Source of the DNA: Spirosoma sp. SC4-14
GTDB taxonomy: Bacteria; Bacteroidota; Bacteroidia; Cytophagales; Spirosomataceae
Length of the DNA: 64,000 bases
NCBI RefSeq assembly: GCF_037201965.1
Contig: NZ_CP147518.1
Span: forward strand, 116,001-180,000
Direction of reading: 5' to 3'
Position numbers and translations under genes: made by a program. Below the pieces are notes generated by a model. That model was not told the DNA's origin, searched no databases, and was given only the letters and a program-made list of their open reading frames with translations. This document shows positions 36,810-45,119 of this stretch, piece by piece (within the stretch, counting starts at the first letter, position 1; every line of letters begins with the position of its first letter).

Positions 36810-37736
36810 TTACACATTCATCAGGGATTCGCGACGGCGCATTTTGCCGGCTGGAATACCAAACATCATCTTAAATCGACGGCAAAAATAAGCGGTGTCT
36901 TTATAACCTACTTCGGCACCAATAGCCCGAATGCTTTTCTTGCTCGTACGCAATAGACCAACGGCAGCTTCCATACGCTGATATTCAATATAATCCTGCG
37001 GATTGATACCGGTCAGCATCTTAAAGTATTGCCCCACGTAATCTTCCGAAACGTTTGCTACGTTTGCCAGCACTTTGTTCGACAGATCGCCCCCCAGATT
37101 TTCTTTGATATAAGCGAAAATATCAATTAATCGCGGGTCTTTGAAGTAAGTACTGTTCGTGACTAATTGCTCAACGAACAGACGGTTTTTCAAAATGTAG
37201 CGAATTACTTCGATAACGATCTCTTCTGTCTTAATCTTTACAATACGTCCTTTACCGGCCAGGTCGGTCATATCTTCGGCCAGAATCTGATCGATCGTAG
37301 TGGCCAGATGTTCTTCCCGTTTGATAATGAAGGGTGGTACATCTAGCGAGTTGAAGAAGTTTACCGAATCGAAAACCTTGGCCTCAAACGAAACATAACC
37401 AAACGAGTTTGGCAGATGCCCAATGAGTTTAGGATCATGGTTTCCTTCCCAATACATTTCCCGATGAGTCATAAACTCTTCGTTAGAAACGGTTTTAGAG
37501 CTAGAAGGATCTCCGTAGGTAACTGTTACGTGCTTTCCACCTGGAATAAACAGCATGTCGCCTACGTCAACTTTAACACGTTCCTCGCCAATAGACACCT
37601 CTCCGTTGTATAAGATCAGCAACGTGTTCTCAACATCATAAAAATTCTTGATGGTGATCGGCTGCAAAATCCGAATGTTACGGGCCTTAATAAACTTTAC
37701 GCCCAGTGATTCAATTATTTTATTGTAGTCTTCCAT
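36810..37736 (-). CDS. AraC family transcriptional regulator with cupin-like sensor
   Basis: A 308-aa regulator. The N-terminal half has a cupin-type block (ILYNGEVSIGEERVKVDVGD, then MLFIPGGKH). The C-terminal 100 residues hold the AraC-type double helix-turn-helix, with ANVSEDYVGQYFK and the second-helix block VGYKDTAYFCRRFKMMFGIPAG. The ligand is not known. A TAGATTTG -7 box with a TTG 21 nt upstream lies just before the gene. It could control neighbouring genes such as the acyl-CoA dehydrogenase, but nothing in the sequence proves that. Confidence 0.9.
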   Translation of the reverse strand: MEDYNKIIESLGVKFIKARNIRILQPITIKNFYDVENTLLILYNGEVSIGEERVKVDVGDMLFIPGGKHVTVTYGDPSSSKTVSNEEFMTHREMYWEGNHDPKLIGHLPNSFGYVSFEAKVFDSVNFFNSLDVPPFIIKREEHLATTIDQILAEDMTDLAGKGRIVKIKTEEIVIEVIRYILKNRLFVEQLVTNSTYFKDPRLIDIFAYIKENLGGDLSNKVLANVANVSEDYVGQYFKMLTGINPQDYIEYQRMEAAVGLLRTSKKSIRAIGAEVGYKDTAYFCRRFKMMFGIPAGKMRRRESLMNV

Positions 37737-37784
37737 AGCTGAAAGGGGGAGTGCGTGTGAATGCTACCTGCTTTCAAAGTTGCA

Positions 37785-37816
37785 CAAATCTAATAATTTG
37801 TACAAAACTAATACAA
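37785..37816 (-). promoter_or_regulatory. Promoter of the araC-type gene
   Basis: On the minus strand TTG (37814-37816) and TAGATTTG (37785-37792) with a 21-nt spacer, matching TTG-N(19-21)-TAnnTTTG. The leader would be about 45 nt. Confidence 0.6.
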
Positions 37817-37844
37817 GTGTAAAAGTTTCCAAAAAATAAAAAAA

Positions 37845-37875
37845 ATAGTGCGTATTCCGATTGAACACGCACTAT
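37845..37875 (-). terminator. Terminator of the acyl-CoA dehydrogenase gene
   Basis: On the minus strand a 9-bp stem (37867-37875 with 37845-37853) around a 13-nt loop is followed by a long T tract (complement of 37831-37844). It lies 36 bp after the stop codon. Confidence 0.85.
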
Positions 37876-37910
37876 ACTTTGAGAAAAGTTCTATTTTACT
37901 AAGAAAATAC

Positions 37911-39080
37911 TTAGCGAATTAGCTCCCGGGCTATCACTAATTTTTGGATTTCGGATGTACCCTCGTAGATCTGAGTAATTTTCGCATCGCGCATTAAACG
38001 CTCCACGTGAAATTCTTTTACATATCCATAACCTCCATGAATCTGTACGGCTTCTATTGTTGCCCACATGGCTACATCTGAAGCAAACAGTTTGGCCATA
38101 GCGGCAGCCTGTACATAATCTTTATGCTCGTCTTTCAAACGAGCGGCTTTATATACCAGCAAACGGGCCGCTTCTATTTTGGTTGCCATTTCAGCTAATT
38201 TGAACTGAATGGCCTGATGGTCAAATATTTGCCTGCCAAACGATTTGCGTTCCTGCGCATACTGCAGGGCTAACTCATAGGCTCCGGCAGCAATGCCAAG
38301 CGCTTGTGCTGCTATGCCAATGCGTCCGCCGTTAAGTGTCGACATGGCAAATTTAAAACCGAATCCATCATCGCCAATACGATTTTCCTTAGGTATTTTT
38401 ACGTCTGTAAATAAAAGCGAGTGGGTATCCGATGCGCGTATACCCATCTTATCTTCTTTCTTGCCGACTACAAACCCAGGGACGCCTTTTTCAACAATCA
38501 GGCAGTTAATGCCTTTGTGTTTCTTTTCCTTGTCGGTTTGAGCAATAACCAGACATACGCTCGAAGAGTTGCCGTTGGTGATCCAGTTCTTTGTGCCGTT
38601 TAATAAATAATACTCGCCTTTGTCTTCGGCAGTGGTGCTTTGTGAGGTAGCATCTGAGCCCGCTTCGGGTTCTGAGAGACAAAAAGCGCCAATAATTTCA
38701 CCAGTCGCCAGCCGGGTCAGGTATTTTTGTTTCTGATCTTCAGTGCCAAAAGCTTCCAGCCCATAGCAAACCAATGAATTATTGACCGACATAATCACAG
38801 CTGCCGAGGCATCAATTTTGGAAATTTCTTCCATTGCCAACACATACGAAACCGTGTCCATACCTCCTCCGCCATAATCGGGTGAAACCATCATGCCCAT
38901 GAAGCCTAGCTCACTCATGCGTTTCACTTGTTCTACGGGAAATTTTGCGCCGTTGTCTCGCTCAATAACACCGGGCAGAAGTTCATTTTGAGCAAAATCG
39001 TGAGCCGCTTCCTTTACGGCCAAATGTTCTTCCGATAAATTAAAATTCAATCCCTGTAACTCCAGCGATGCCGTTGCCAT
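37911..39080 (-). CDS. Acyl-CoA dehydrogenase
   Basis: An FAD enzyme of 389 aa, the usual size, that makes the alpha,beta double bond of acyl-CoA. It has FCLSEPEAGSDA and NWITNGN, the FAD/substrate blocks, and ends with RDAKITQIYEGTSEIQKLVIARELI, where the glutamate in YEGTSEI is the catalytic base position of short/medium-chain enzymes. The substrate chain is not evident; short-chain or branched acyl-CoA is likely. It is monocistronic with its own terminator. A 22-bp perfect palindrome lies 71 bp upstream and may be an operator. Confidence 0.95.
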   Translation of the reverse strand: MATASLELQGLNFNLSEEHLAVKEAAHDFAQNELLPGVIERDNGAKFPVEQVKRMSELGFMGMMVSPDYGGGGMDTVSYVLAMEEISKIDASAAVIMSVNNSLVCYGLEAFGTEDQKQKYLTRLATGEIIGAFCLSEPEAGSDATSQSTTAEDKGEYYLLNGTKNWITNGNSSSVCLVIAQTDKEKKHKGINCLIVEKGVPGFVVGKKEDKMGIRASDTHSLLFTDVKIPKENRIGDDGFGFKFAMSTLNGGRIGIAAQALGIAAGAYELALQYAQERKSFGRQIFDHQAIQFKLAEMATKIEAARLLVYKAARLKDEHKDYVQAAAMAKLFASDVAMWATIEAVQIHGGYGYVKEFHVERLMRDAKITQIYEGTSEIQKLVIARELIR

Positions 39081-39150
39081 CTGAATTACTGTGTTTAAGT
39101 TGATCGTGTTGCCTGTTGAGAATGCGTTAAAGATAAGAAAAAGTTAACTT

Positions 39151-39172
39151 ATTAGTATGCTTGCATACTAAT
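39151..39172. promoter_or_regulatory. 22-bp palindrome, possible operator
   Basis: ATTAGTATGC-TT-GCATACTAAT is a perfect 10-bp inverted repeat with a 2-nt spacer. It lies 71 bp upstream of the acyl-CoA dehydrogenase ATG and directly beside the outer end of repeat copy C. Its length and symmetry are those of a TetR-type operator. No regulator gene of that type is in the window. Confidence 0.4.
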
Positions 39173-39283
39173 ATCTGAGCCTGGATTTACCAGATTTTAA
39201 TGATTTACAGGCTATTTATAGATGCTCCCAGGATGAGAGCCAATTAAGTAAACCATTAAAACCCGGTAAATCCAGGCTCAGAT
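39173..39283. repeat. Palindromic repeat, family 1, copy C
   Basis: A 111-bp element with 36-bp arms (39173-39208 and 39248-39283) that differ at only three or four positions. It starts ATCTGAGCCTGGATTTACC, a diverged form of the family end TGTCTGAACCNGGATT. The centre has no CGCTTC apex. It lies between the divergent acyl-CoA dehydrogenase and hydrolase genes, ending 3 bp before the hydrolase -7 box. Confidence 0.85.
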
Positions 39284-39285
39284 AT

Positions 39286-39293
39286 TAATTTTG
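39286..39293 (+). promoter_or_regulatory. -7 box close to the hydrolase ATG
   Basis: TAATTTTG matches TAnnTTTG and ends only 5 nt before the ATG at 39299. With the usual start site 4-6 nt downstream of the box, the transcript would be leaderless. The -33 region would fall inside repeat copy C, and no TTG is there. Confidence 0.45.
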
Positions 39294-39298
39294 GTAAT

Positions 39299-40099
39299 AT
39301 GGCAGTCGAATTTTTTGAGTTTGCGAAAAGTCGGATAGCCTTTCGACGATTTGGCAACGGACCGTCAATCCTATTGGTGTTTCATGGGTTCGGGCAAACA
39401 GGAGAGGTATTTTCGACGTTGGATCAACCGCTTGGCCAGCACTATACCGTATTGGCTATCGATTTGTTTTTTCATGGCAGTAGCCACTACAAGGGCACTT
39501 CTCTTCTAACGAAACACGATTGGCAAAAGTTACTGGAAGCTTTCTGTAAGTCAGAAAATATTGACCGATTTTCGCTGATGGGTTTTAGTCTGGGTGGGCG
39601 ATTTGCACTGGCGGCTTCCGAGCAGTTTGCTGACCGGCTTGATGCATTGATTTTGATTGCCCCCGACGGAATAACGCGTAGCTTTTGGTATGAGGTGGCA
39701 ACAGGTACGGCTGCAGGGCGCTGGCTGTTTCGATTTTTTCTAGATCATTTGTCAATGCTCAATGCGCTGGGACATACGCTGACGCGGCTTGGTTTATTGA
39801 ATCGGACGGTTATGCGCTTTGCCGAAATTTCGCTAGGAACCGCTGATCAGCGTGCTCGGGTCTATCAAAGCTGGACGCAATTTCGGCTTATTCGGCCTGA
39901 TTTGAATCAGATCAGTCAACAGCTCAATAGGCACGCTGTTACTATTGAGTTTTTTACGGGCGTGTTCGATCGGATAGTACCTGCTTATTTCATCTTACCC
40001 CTTACCCGGTTAATCTACCACTATAAAATAACTACACTACGAACGGGTCATAATCGCCTTATCGAATTGGCGGGAGAGCAGTTGAGTAATGAGCTTTAG
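39299..40099 (+). CDS. Alpha/beta hydrolase
   Basis: A 266-aa hydrolase without a signal peptide. It opens with LVFHGFGQTGEVF (oxyanion-hole HGF), followed by LAIDLFFHGSS and the nucleophile elbow in LMGFSLGGRFAL near residue 98; the histidine in LRTGHNRLIEL near the end would complete the triad. Esterases and menaquinone-pathway hydrolases have this layout, but no specific substrate can be named. It runs divergently from the acyl-CoA dehydrogenase. Confidence 0.82.
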   Translation: MAVEFFEFAKSRIAFRRFGNGPSILLVFHGFGQTGEVFSTLDQPLGQHYTVLAIDLFFHGSSHYKGTSLLTKHDWQKLLEAFCKSENIDRFSLMGFSLGGRFALAASEQFADRLDALILIAPDGITRSFWYEVATGTAAGRWLFRFFLDHLSMLNALGHTLTRLGLLNRTVMRFAEISLGTADQRARVYQSWTQFRLIRPDLNQISQQLNRHAVTIEFFTGVFDRIVPAYFILPLTRLIYHYKITTLRTGHNRLIELAGEQLSNEL

Positions 40100-40130
40100 G
40101 ACGATAAGGAGTTTGCCTACAGAAGCCTTC

Positions 40131-40802
40131 TTATTTCAGTGCTCGCTGAATTACCTGCCAAAGTCCGGCAATTGATACCACAATCAGGGCAATTACAACA
40201 AGTTGAGTCCAGGTGCTTTGGTTCGGATTTTCCAGTAACGTTCGAATTTCGTGGGCTTCGTGGCCCGACCAAATGGCTAGCAATGTGCGTGGTGTCATAC
40301 CCAGAAATCCGCCTAACAAAATATTTTTTAACTGCGCCCCCGACAATGCAAACAGAAGATTGGTTAAGCCGAAAGGCAGAATGGGTGAGAGTTTGGCAAA
40401 GAAAATAACTTCTAATTCTTTATTCAGAATGCGGTCGAGCACAGATTGCGCTTTGGGATTTCGCCGTAAAAACGTGAGGAATCGATCGTGGTCGAGCCAA
40501 TGAACAAGTACGTTGATGAATAAAATACCACCCAGGTTTATAATAAATAACGGAAGTACGGCGTGCCAACTCAAAAAATAACCAAAAATCAGAGCCAGCA
40601 TCGTTGGGGGGGTTAGTCCGGCCGATGTGATTGTGCAGATTAAGGTAATGGCTGCCCATTGCCATACGGTAAACGTAGCGATGAACGATTCATAAATGAT
40701 GGCGTAGTAGGTGAGTAAAGACGTAAAGAGAATAGGCGTTACTGACAAAAGAATGCCTGCAACAGCCGGACCCGTAATATGCTTAAGAATGGATGACTTC
40801 AC
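40131..40802 (-). CDS. VTT domain membrane protein (DedA/TVP38-like)
   Basis: A 223-aa polytopic inner-membrane protein with five or six helices. The VTT (SNARE-associated) domain shows the conserved block FFAKLSPILPFGLTNLLFALSGAQ and the later GGFLGMTPRT. DedA-type proteins act as lipid scramblases or flippases or affect the proton-motive force; this one is unassigned. It ends 31 bp from the convergent hydrolase. Confidence 0.82.
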   Translation of the reverse strand: MKSSILKHITGPAVAGILLSVTPILFTSLLTYYAIIYESFIATFTVWQWAAITLICTITSAGLTPPTMLALIFGYFLSWHAVLPLFIINLGGILFINVLVHWLDHDRFLTFLRRNPKAQSVLDRILNKELEVIFFAKLSPILPFGLTNLLFALSGAQLKNILLGGFLGMTPRTLLAIWSGHEAHEIRTLLENPNQSTWTQLVVIALIVVSIAGLWQVIQRALK

Positions 40803-40888
40803 GTAGTATCAAACAGCCGGGGGCTCCTTCTGGTTTTGTTTGTGTTATACTTATAGGTTCGTACTAGCTACTTTTATTACCTTCGGGT

Positions 40889-42028
40889 ATGAAATTCGCA
40901 ACAAAAGCCATCCATGCCGGTATTGAACCGGACCCTACAACGGGCGCTATCATGACGCCTATATACCAAACGTCGACTTATGTGCAGGAGTCGCCAGGTA
41001 AGCATAAAGGATACGAATATGCCCGAACCCAAAACCCGACGCGGACGGTGCTGCAAACGAATCTGGCAGCGCTCGAAAATGGGAAACATGGCATTTGTTT
41101 TTCGTCGGGTTTGGGGGCAACAGATGCTATTCTGAAACTGTTCAAACCGGGCGATGAAATTATTGCCAGCAATGATCTATATGGTGGCACATACCGTATT
41201 ATGGTCCGAGTGTTTCAGGAGTTTGGGCTGAATTTCAAGTTTGTTGGACTGGAAAACCCTGCCAATCTGGAAGCAGCTATTACACCCGCTACCAAAATGG
41301 TATGGATCGAAACGCCAACGAACCCGCTCCTTCGACTGGTCGACATTGCCGCTATTGCTGCTATTACTAAACCGAACAACATCAAACTTGTTGTCGACAA
41401 TACGTTTGCGTCGCCCTATCTTCAGAATCCGCTTGATTTGGGAGCTGATATTATCATGCATTCGGTTACGAAATACCTGGGCGGCCACTCCGATACGGTT
41501 ATGGGGGCCATTGTGCTAAACGACGATGAAACAGCTCAGCGGTTAGCATTTATTCAAAATGCCTGCGGGGCCGTGCCTGGTCCTCAAGACTGTTTTCTGG
41601 TGCTACGTGGCATCAAGACCTTACACGTTCGTATGCAGCGGCATTGCGAAAATGCGCTGAAAGTAGCTCACTATTTAGAACAGCATCCAAAAGTTAGTCA
41701 GGTATATTATCCGGGACTCGAATCGCATGTTGGGCATGAACTGGCCAAAAAGCAGATGCGCGGTTTTGGCGGAATGCTATCGTTTGAACTCAAAGGCGAT
41801 TCCATGCCCGAAGCTGTTCGGGTTATGGAAAGTTTCAAGGTCTTTTCGCTCGGTGAATCGTTGGGAGGAGTCGAATCGCTATGTACACATCCGGCCAGTA
41901 TGACACATGCCAGTATACCTAAAGCCGAGCGCGAACGAAATGGTCTCAAAGATACGCTCATTCGGCTCAGCGTCGGAATCGAAGATATTGACGATCTGAT
42001 TCAGGATCTGAAACAGGCGATTGGATGA
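40889..42028 (+). CDS. metB: PLP-dependent trans-sulfuration enzyme (cystathionine gamma-synthase-like)
   Basis: A 379-aa Cys/Met metabolism PLP enzyme. It has the family blocks YEYARTQNPTR, LVVDNTFASPYLQNP, the PLP lysine in SVTKYLGGHSD near residue 197, and SLGGVESLCTHPASMTHAS. These fit cystathionine gamma-synthase or gamma-lyase; sequence alone does not separate them firmly, so the symbol is provisional. No SAM riboswitch is visible upstream. A near-consensus -7 box (TACCTTCG, 40878-40885) lies 3 nt before the ATG. Repeat copy D follows. Confidence 0.88.
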   Translation: MKFATKAIHAGIEPDPTTGAIMTPIYQTSTYVQESPGKHKGYEYARTQNPTRTVLQTNLAALENGKHGICFSSGLGATDAILKLFKPGDEIIASNDLYGGTYRIMVRVFQEFGLNFKFVGLENPANLEAAITPATKMVWIETPTNPLLRLVDIAAIAAITKPNNIKLVVDNTFASPYLQNPLDLGADIIMHSVTKYLGGHSDTVMGAIVLNDDETAQRLAFIQNACGAVPGPQDCFLVLRGIKTLHVRMQRHCENALKVAHYLEQHPKVSQVYYPGLESHVGHELAKKQMRGFGGMLSFELKGDSMPEAVRVMESFKVFSLGESLGGVESLCTHPASMTHASIPKAERERNGLKDTLIRLSVGIEDIDDLIQDLKQAIG

Positions 42029-42033
42029 CCAGT

Positions 42034-42144
42034 TGTCTGAACCAGGACTTACAGGATTCCAATGATTTTCTTGGTTCTTTTGTTTCAAAAAGGGTCTTGA
42101 AAATCAAGAAAATCATTGGAATCCTGTAAGTCCTGGTTCAGACA
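42034..42144. repeat. Palindromic repeat, family 1, copy D
   Basis: A 111-bp element with 40-bp perfect arms (42034-42073 and 42105-42144) starting TGTCTGAACCAGGACTTACA around a 31-nt loop that itself pairs partly. It lies between the convergent metB-like and TonB receptor genes, 5 bp after one stop and 15 bp before the other, and could end both transcripts. Confidence 0.92.
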
Positions 42145-42159
42145 TTCCAATTTAGGCCA

Positions 42160-44556
42160 TCAGAAACGAACCCGCACCCCAGCCAGAAAATTGCGCCCAG
42201 CTTGTGGGTAGTAGGCGTTGTCGGCTACTACTTTTCCTTCCGAAACGTAGGCGTAGGTATAGCCGTTTGATTCATAAAGCTCGTTTAGAACGTTGTTGAA
42301 CAGAAGCGTGAAGGCAATTTCCTGGGCGAATTTTGGTTTAAGCGTGTAAATAATCCGGATATCGTTGGTAAAATATGAATTTAGTTTCCGGTTTTCGTTC
42401 GAGGTGTTATCAAGGTATTGCTTGCCAACGTATTTAGACAGTAGCCCCAATTCAAAGCCCTTTGCAGGAGTAAACAGCAGTTGCGATCCGGCAATTACAT
42501 TCGGCGAAAACGAGATGTCGGTTTGGGTATATTGGTGGCTATCCTGCTCGCCCGTGTCGTAGTTATCCAGATATTCGGTGAAGTTTTTTACCCGGTTACG
42601 GCTGAAGGTGGCATTTACATTCCAGCGTAGCTGTTTCGCTAGACGTATGCCTGCTTCCAGTTCAACACCTGCGCGGTAACTGGCCGGAATGTTAACACGA
42701 TTATAAGCGCCCACATCGTTTATTTGACCCGATAGAACCAACTGGTTTTTGTAATCCATATAGTAAGCATTCACCGTAAAGGCCAGATCGGTCGTCTGAA
42801 TTTTATAGCCTGCTTCGTAGTCAATCAGTTCTTCGGCTTTGGGGCGGCTCTCCGGTGTCGATTGCGTATAATCGTTTCGGTTGGGCTCACGGTGGCCTAC
42901 GCCCACTGAAGCATATACGGTGCTTCGGTCGTTCACAGTATAAGTAAGTCCTGCTTTGGGATTGAAAAACGTTAGGGTAGCATTCTGTTGTACATTCTGT
43001 AGCTGACTGTTAAAACCCAGAAATGAGTAATAAACCTGCCGAACCTGCGCATCGACAAAGCCATTTAGTTTCGAATTGAACTGATAAAACGCTTTGGCAT
43101 AGAGGTTAAAATCGCGTTTGGTCGCATTGTCCTGATAATAGCGGTCGCGAATATTCGTGTTGCCAGCTATCCGTTCCCAAATAATTTCGCCATAATGCGA
43201 TCCTTTATACTGATTCCAGCCGCCACCAATATTGCCAGTTAGCTTGCCAAAGCTGTTGTAATCGAACGAAAAAACAGTGCCATAAAAGTCATTGTCGAGC
43301 CACAGCCGACGAATAATATCCGTTTGTTTGATGGTCGAATCACCAATCACGACATTGGAAAGACCATAATCACTGAAATTATCGTTGGGCCGGTATTCTT
43401 CGTAGTACCCTTTTCCCTTCGTGTAAAAAAACGACAGGTTGGCTCGCCAGTTTTTGCTTAGTTCATGAGAACTGATGAGTTGGTAGTTATCCTGCTGGTA
43501 GTTATCGGTCTGATTATCGTAGGTGAACGAATTGTACCGCCGGTTGATTTTCAATATATCTTCCGGAACACCATTCCAGGCCTGATACGTCTGTTCCTGA
43601 CCCGAAAACACATTGAGTCGTATAAAACTCTTTTTCGAGTAGTAACCGCCCGATACATAAAACGACCGCAGGTCCGAAAAAGCGCGGTCGACATAGCCGT
43701 CGGAATAGATCTTCGACAATCGCGCATCGACCACAAAATGGTTATTAAGCAAACCCGTTCCGGCCAGAACATTTATTTTTCTCGTGCCAAACGACCCTCC
43801 GGATAGGTTTGTCTCTGCATACGGTTTTTCTTCCAGCTTATTGGTCTGAATGTTAATCGACGCGCCAAAGGCCCCTGCGCCATTGGTCGATGTGCCAACT
43901 CCCCGCTGAATCTGGATTGTGCTTACCGATGAAGCAAAGTCGGGCATATCGACAAAATAAGTCCCCTGCGATTCAGCATCATTATAAGGAATGCCGTTCA
44001 GTGTCACGTTGACACGGGTTGCATCGGAGCCCCGAATTCGAATGCCCGTGTAGCCAACGCCTGCACCTGCATCAGAAGTCGTTACAATAGAAGGCGTAAA
44101 ATTCAGTAACTGCGGAATATCCTGTCCCAGATTCAGCTTATTTAAATCCCGGCGCGTAACATCAGTGTAAGCAATGGCTGACTTTTGGTTAGCGCGGGTA
44201 GCACTCACCACCACTTCGTCGACGGCGACGGCCGTTCGCTGCAAGCTAACGGCAAGTGTTGCGTTTTGAGTAAGGTCGATTTCTTTAGTTTGTGGTTGAT
44301 AACCAATCAGAGAAACCCTGATTGCAACGGGTCCTGCTTTTACATTACTAAGCAGAAACGTTCCATTGGCGTTAGTAAAAGTGCCTTTGTAGGTCCCTTC
44401 GATAGTAATGGCAGCACCCGGTAGCGGGCTTCCATCGGGCTCGCTAACCGTTCCGGAAACAGTGAATTGGGCCCATGAGGGTAGGCTAAACAGCCAAAAT
44501 AGAATAGAGAAAGGAATGAGGTAAACAAAACGTTGCTCTGTCGCACCTTTTTTCAT
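42160..44556 (-). CDS. TonB-dependent receptor under TPP riboswitch control
   Basis: An outer-membrane active transporter of 798 aa. A signal peptide (about 1-30) precedes a CarboxypepD_reg-like domain (about 33-110), then a plug domain with YTGIRIRGSDATRVNVTLNGIP near 170 and a barrel ending in FLAGVRVRF with a terminal phenylalanine. A TPP riboswitch with a terminator lies in its leader, so the likely cargo is thiamine, its phosphates or a precursor. No thi biosynthesis genes are adjacent, so this looks like a salvage transporter. Confidence 0.93.
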   Translation of the reverse strand: MKKGATEQRFVYLIPFSILFWLFSLPSWAQFTVSGTVSEPDGSPLPGAAITIEGTYKGTFTNANGTFLLSNVKAGPVAIRVSLIGYQPQTKEIDLTQNATLAVSLQRTAVAVDEVVVSATRANQKSAIAYTDVTRRDLNKLNLGQDIPQLLNFTPSIVTTSDAGAGVGYTGIRIRGSDATRVNVTLNGIPYNDAESQGTYFVDMPDFASSVSTIQIQRGVGTSTNGAGAFGASINIQTNKLEEKPYAETNLSGGSFGTRKINVLAGTGLLNNHFVVDARLSKIYSDGYVDRAFSDLRSFYVSGGYYSKKSFIRLNVFSGQEQTYQAWNGVPEDILKINRRYNSFTYDNQTDNYQQDNYQLISSHELSKNWRANLSFFYTKGKGYYEEYRPNDNFSDYGLSNVVIGDSTIKQTDIIRRLWLDNDFYGTVFSFDYNSFGKLTGNIGGGWNQYKGSHYGEIIWERIAGNTNIRDRYYQDNATKRDFNLYAKAFYQFNSKLNGFVDAQVRQVYYSFLGFNSQLQNVQQNATLTFFNPKAGLTYTVNDRSTVYASVGVGHREPNRNDYTQSTPESRPKAEELIDYEAGYKIQTTDLAFTVNAYYMDYKNQLVLSGQINDVGAYNRVNIPASYRAGVELEAGIRLAKQLRWNVNATFSRNRVKNFTEYLDNYDTGEQDSHQYTQTDISFSPNVIAGSQLLFTPAKGFELGLLSKYVGKQYLDNTSNENRKLNSYFTNDIRIIYTLKPKFAQEIAFTLLFNNVLNELYESNGYTYAYVSEGKVVADNAYYPQAGRNFLAGVRVRF

Positions 44557-44617
44557 GACTGAAAACGGTTACGATAGGCGAGGGGCCAAACCTACCTTTG
44601 GTTAAAATGATTTGGTT

Positions 44618-44649
44618 AAAAAATACACTTACGGTTCTTTTACCGTAAG
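44618..44649 (-). terminator. Intrinsic terminator of the TPP riboswitch expression platform
   Basis: On the minus strand an 8-bp stem CTTACGGT/ACCGTAAG (44642-44649 with 44628-44635) with a 6-nt loop is followed after four bases by TTTTTT (complement of 44618-44623). It directly follows the TPP aptamer and precedes the receptor ATG by about 60 nt, so ligand binding would favour termination. Confidence 0.8.
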
Positions 44650-44732
44650 GACATCTCCCTTCGCAGCATTACCTGCGCAGGTTCAATGGGTATAATCTCA
44701 GCCCGTTATTATAAGGCACCCCTGGAAGATTA
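44650..44732 (-). ncRNA. TPP riboswitch (THI element)
   Basis: On the minus strand the conserved pieces occur in the correct order: AGGGGTGCC (complement of 44717-44725), GGCTGAGA with the following ACCC, TGAACCTG, then GGTAATGCTGCGAAGGGA (near 44658-44675). This is the canonical TPP aptamer of about 80 nt. It sits between the probable promoter and the TonB receptor; the terminator follows at 44618-44649. Confidence 0.93.
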
Positions 44733-44810
44733 GGGCGCAAAGTTAACGTAATTTTAACAAAACAAGATTTTACACTGGGCGTTTCTACAGGTAAATAAGT
44801 GTATTGGCGT

Positions 44811-45035
44811 ATGACAGAATTCGATCTGGTTGTATTACAGGAAGATATGAGTGACGGCCGTCTGAAAGCAGGCGACGTAGGTACGGTTCTGACCGTTTAT
44901 AATGAAGGGAAAGCGTTTGAAGTGGAGTTTGTTACACTAACCGGCGAAGCAGTAGCTATTGAGACATTATTAGCCCATCAGATACGGCCTGTGCGGTCGT
45001 CAGAAGTAATGGCTGTTCGGGAGATGACAATTTAA
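44811..45035 (+). CDS. DUF4926 small protein
   Basis: A 74-aa protein matching DUF4926: MTEFDLVVLQEDMSDGRLKAGD, then VGTVLTVYNEGKAFEVEF and a short tail. It looks like an SH3-like small beta protein without signal or membrane helix. Family members often occur with toxin-antitoxin or unknown partners, but no partner is adjacent here. I use the ATG at 44811; a GTG four codons upstream is an alternative. It diverges from the riboswitch. Confidence 0.7.
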   Translation: MTEFDLVVLQEDMSDGRLKAGDVGTVLTVYNEGKAFEVEFVTLTGEAVAIETLLAHQIRPVRSSEVMAVREMTI

Positions 45036-45092
45036 TATACTGTATTCTCTAAACTTTTGACGCTTACGCTTTTCCACAATTACAAATATTCC

Positions 45093-45100
45093 TAATTTTG
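45093..45100 (+). promoter_or_regulatory. Probable -7 box for the TPR gene
   Basis: TAATTTTG matches TAnnTTTG and lies 20 nt before the ATG at 45120, giving a leader of about 15 nt. No TTG at the -33 position. Confidence 0.45.
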
Positions 45101-45119
45101 CAGTCCAAATTGCAAACAG

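Noticed and set aside
40803..40888. SAM riboswitch upstream of the metB-like gene
   Set aside because: The 86-bp gap contains none of the conserved SAM aptamer pieces.
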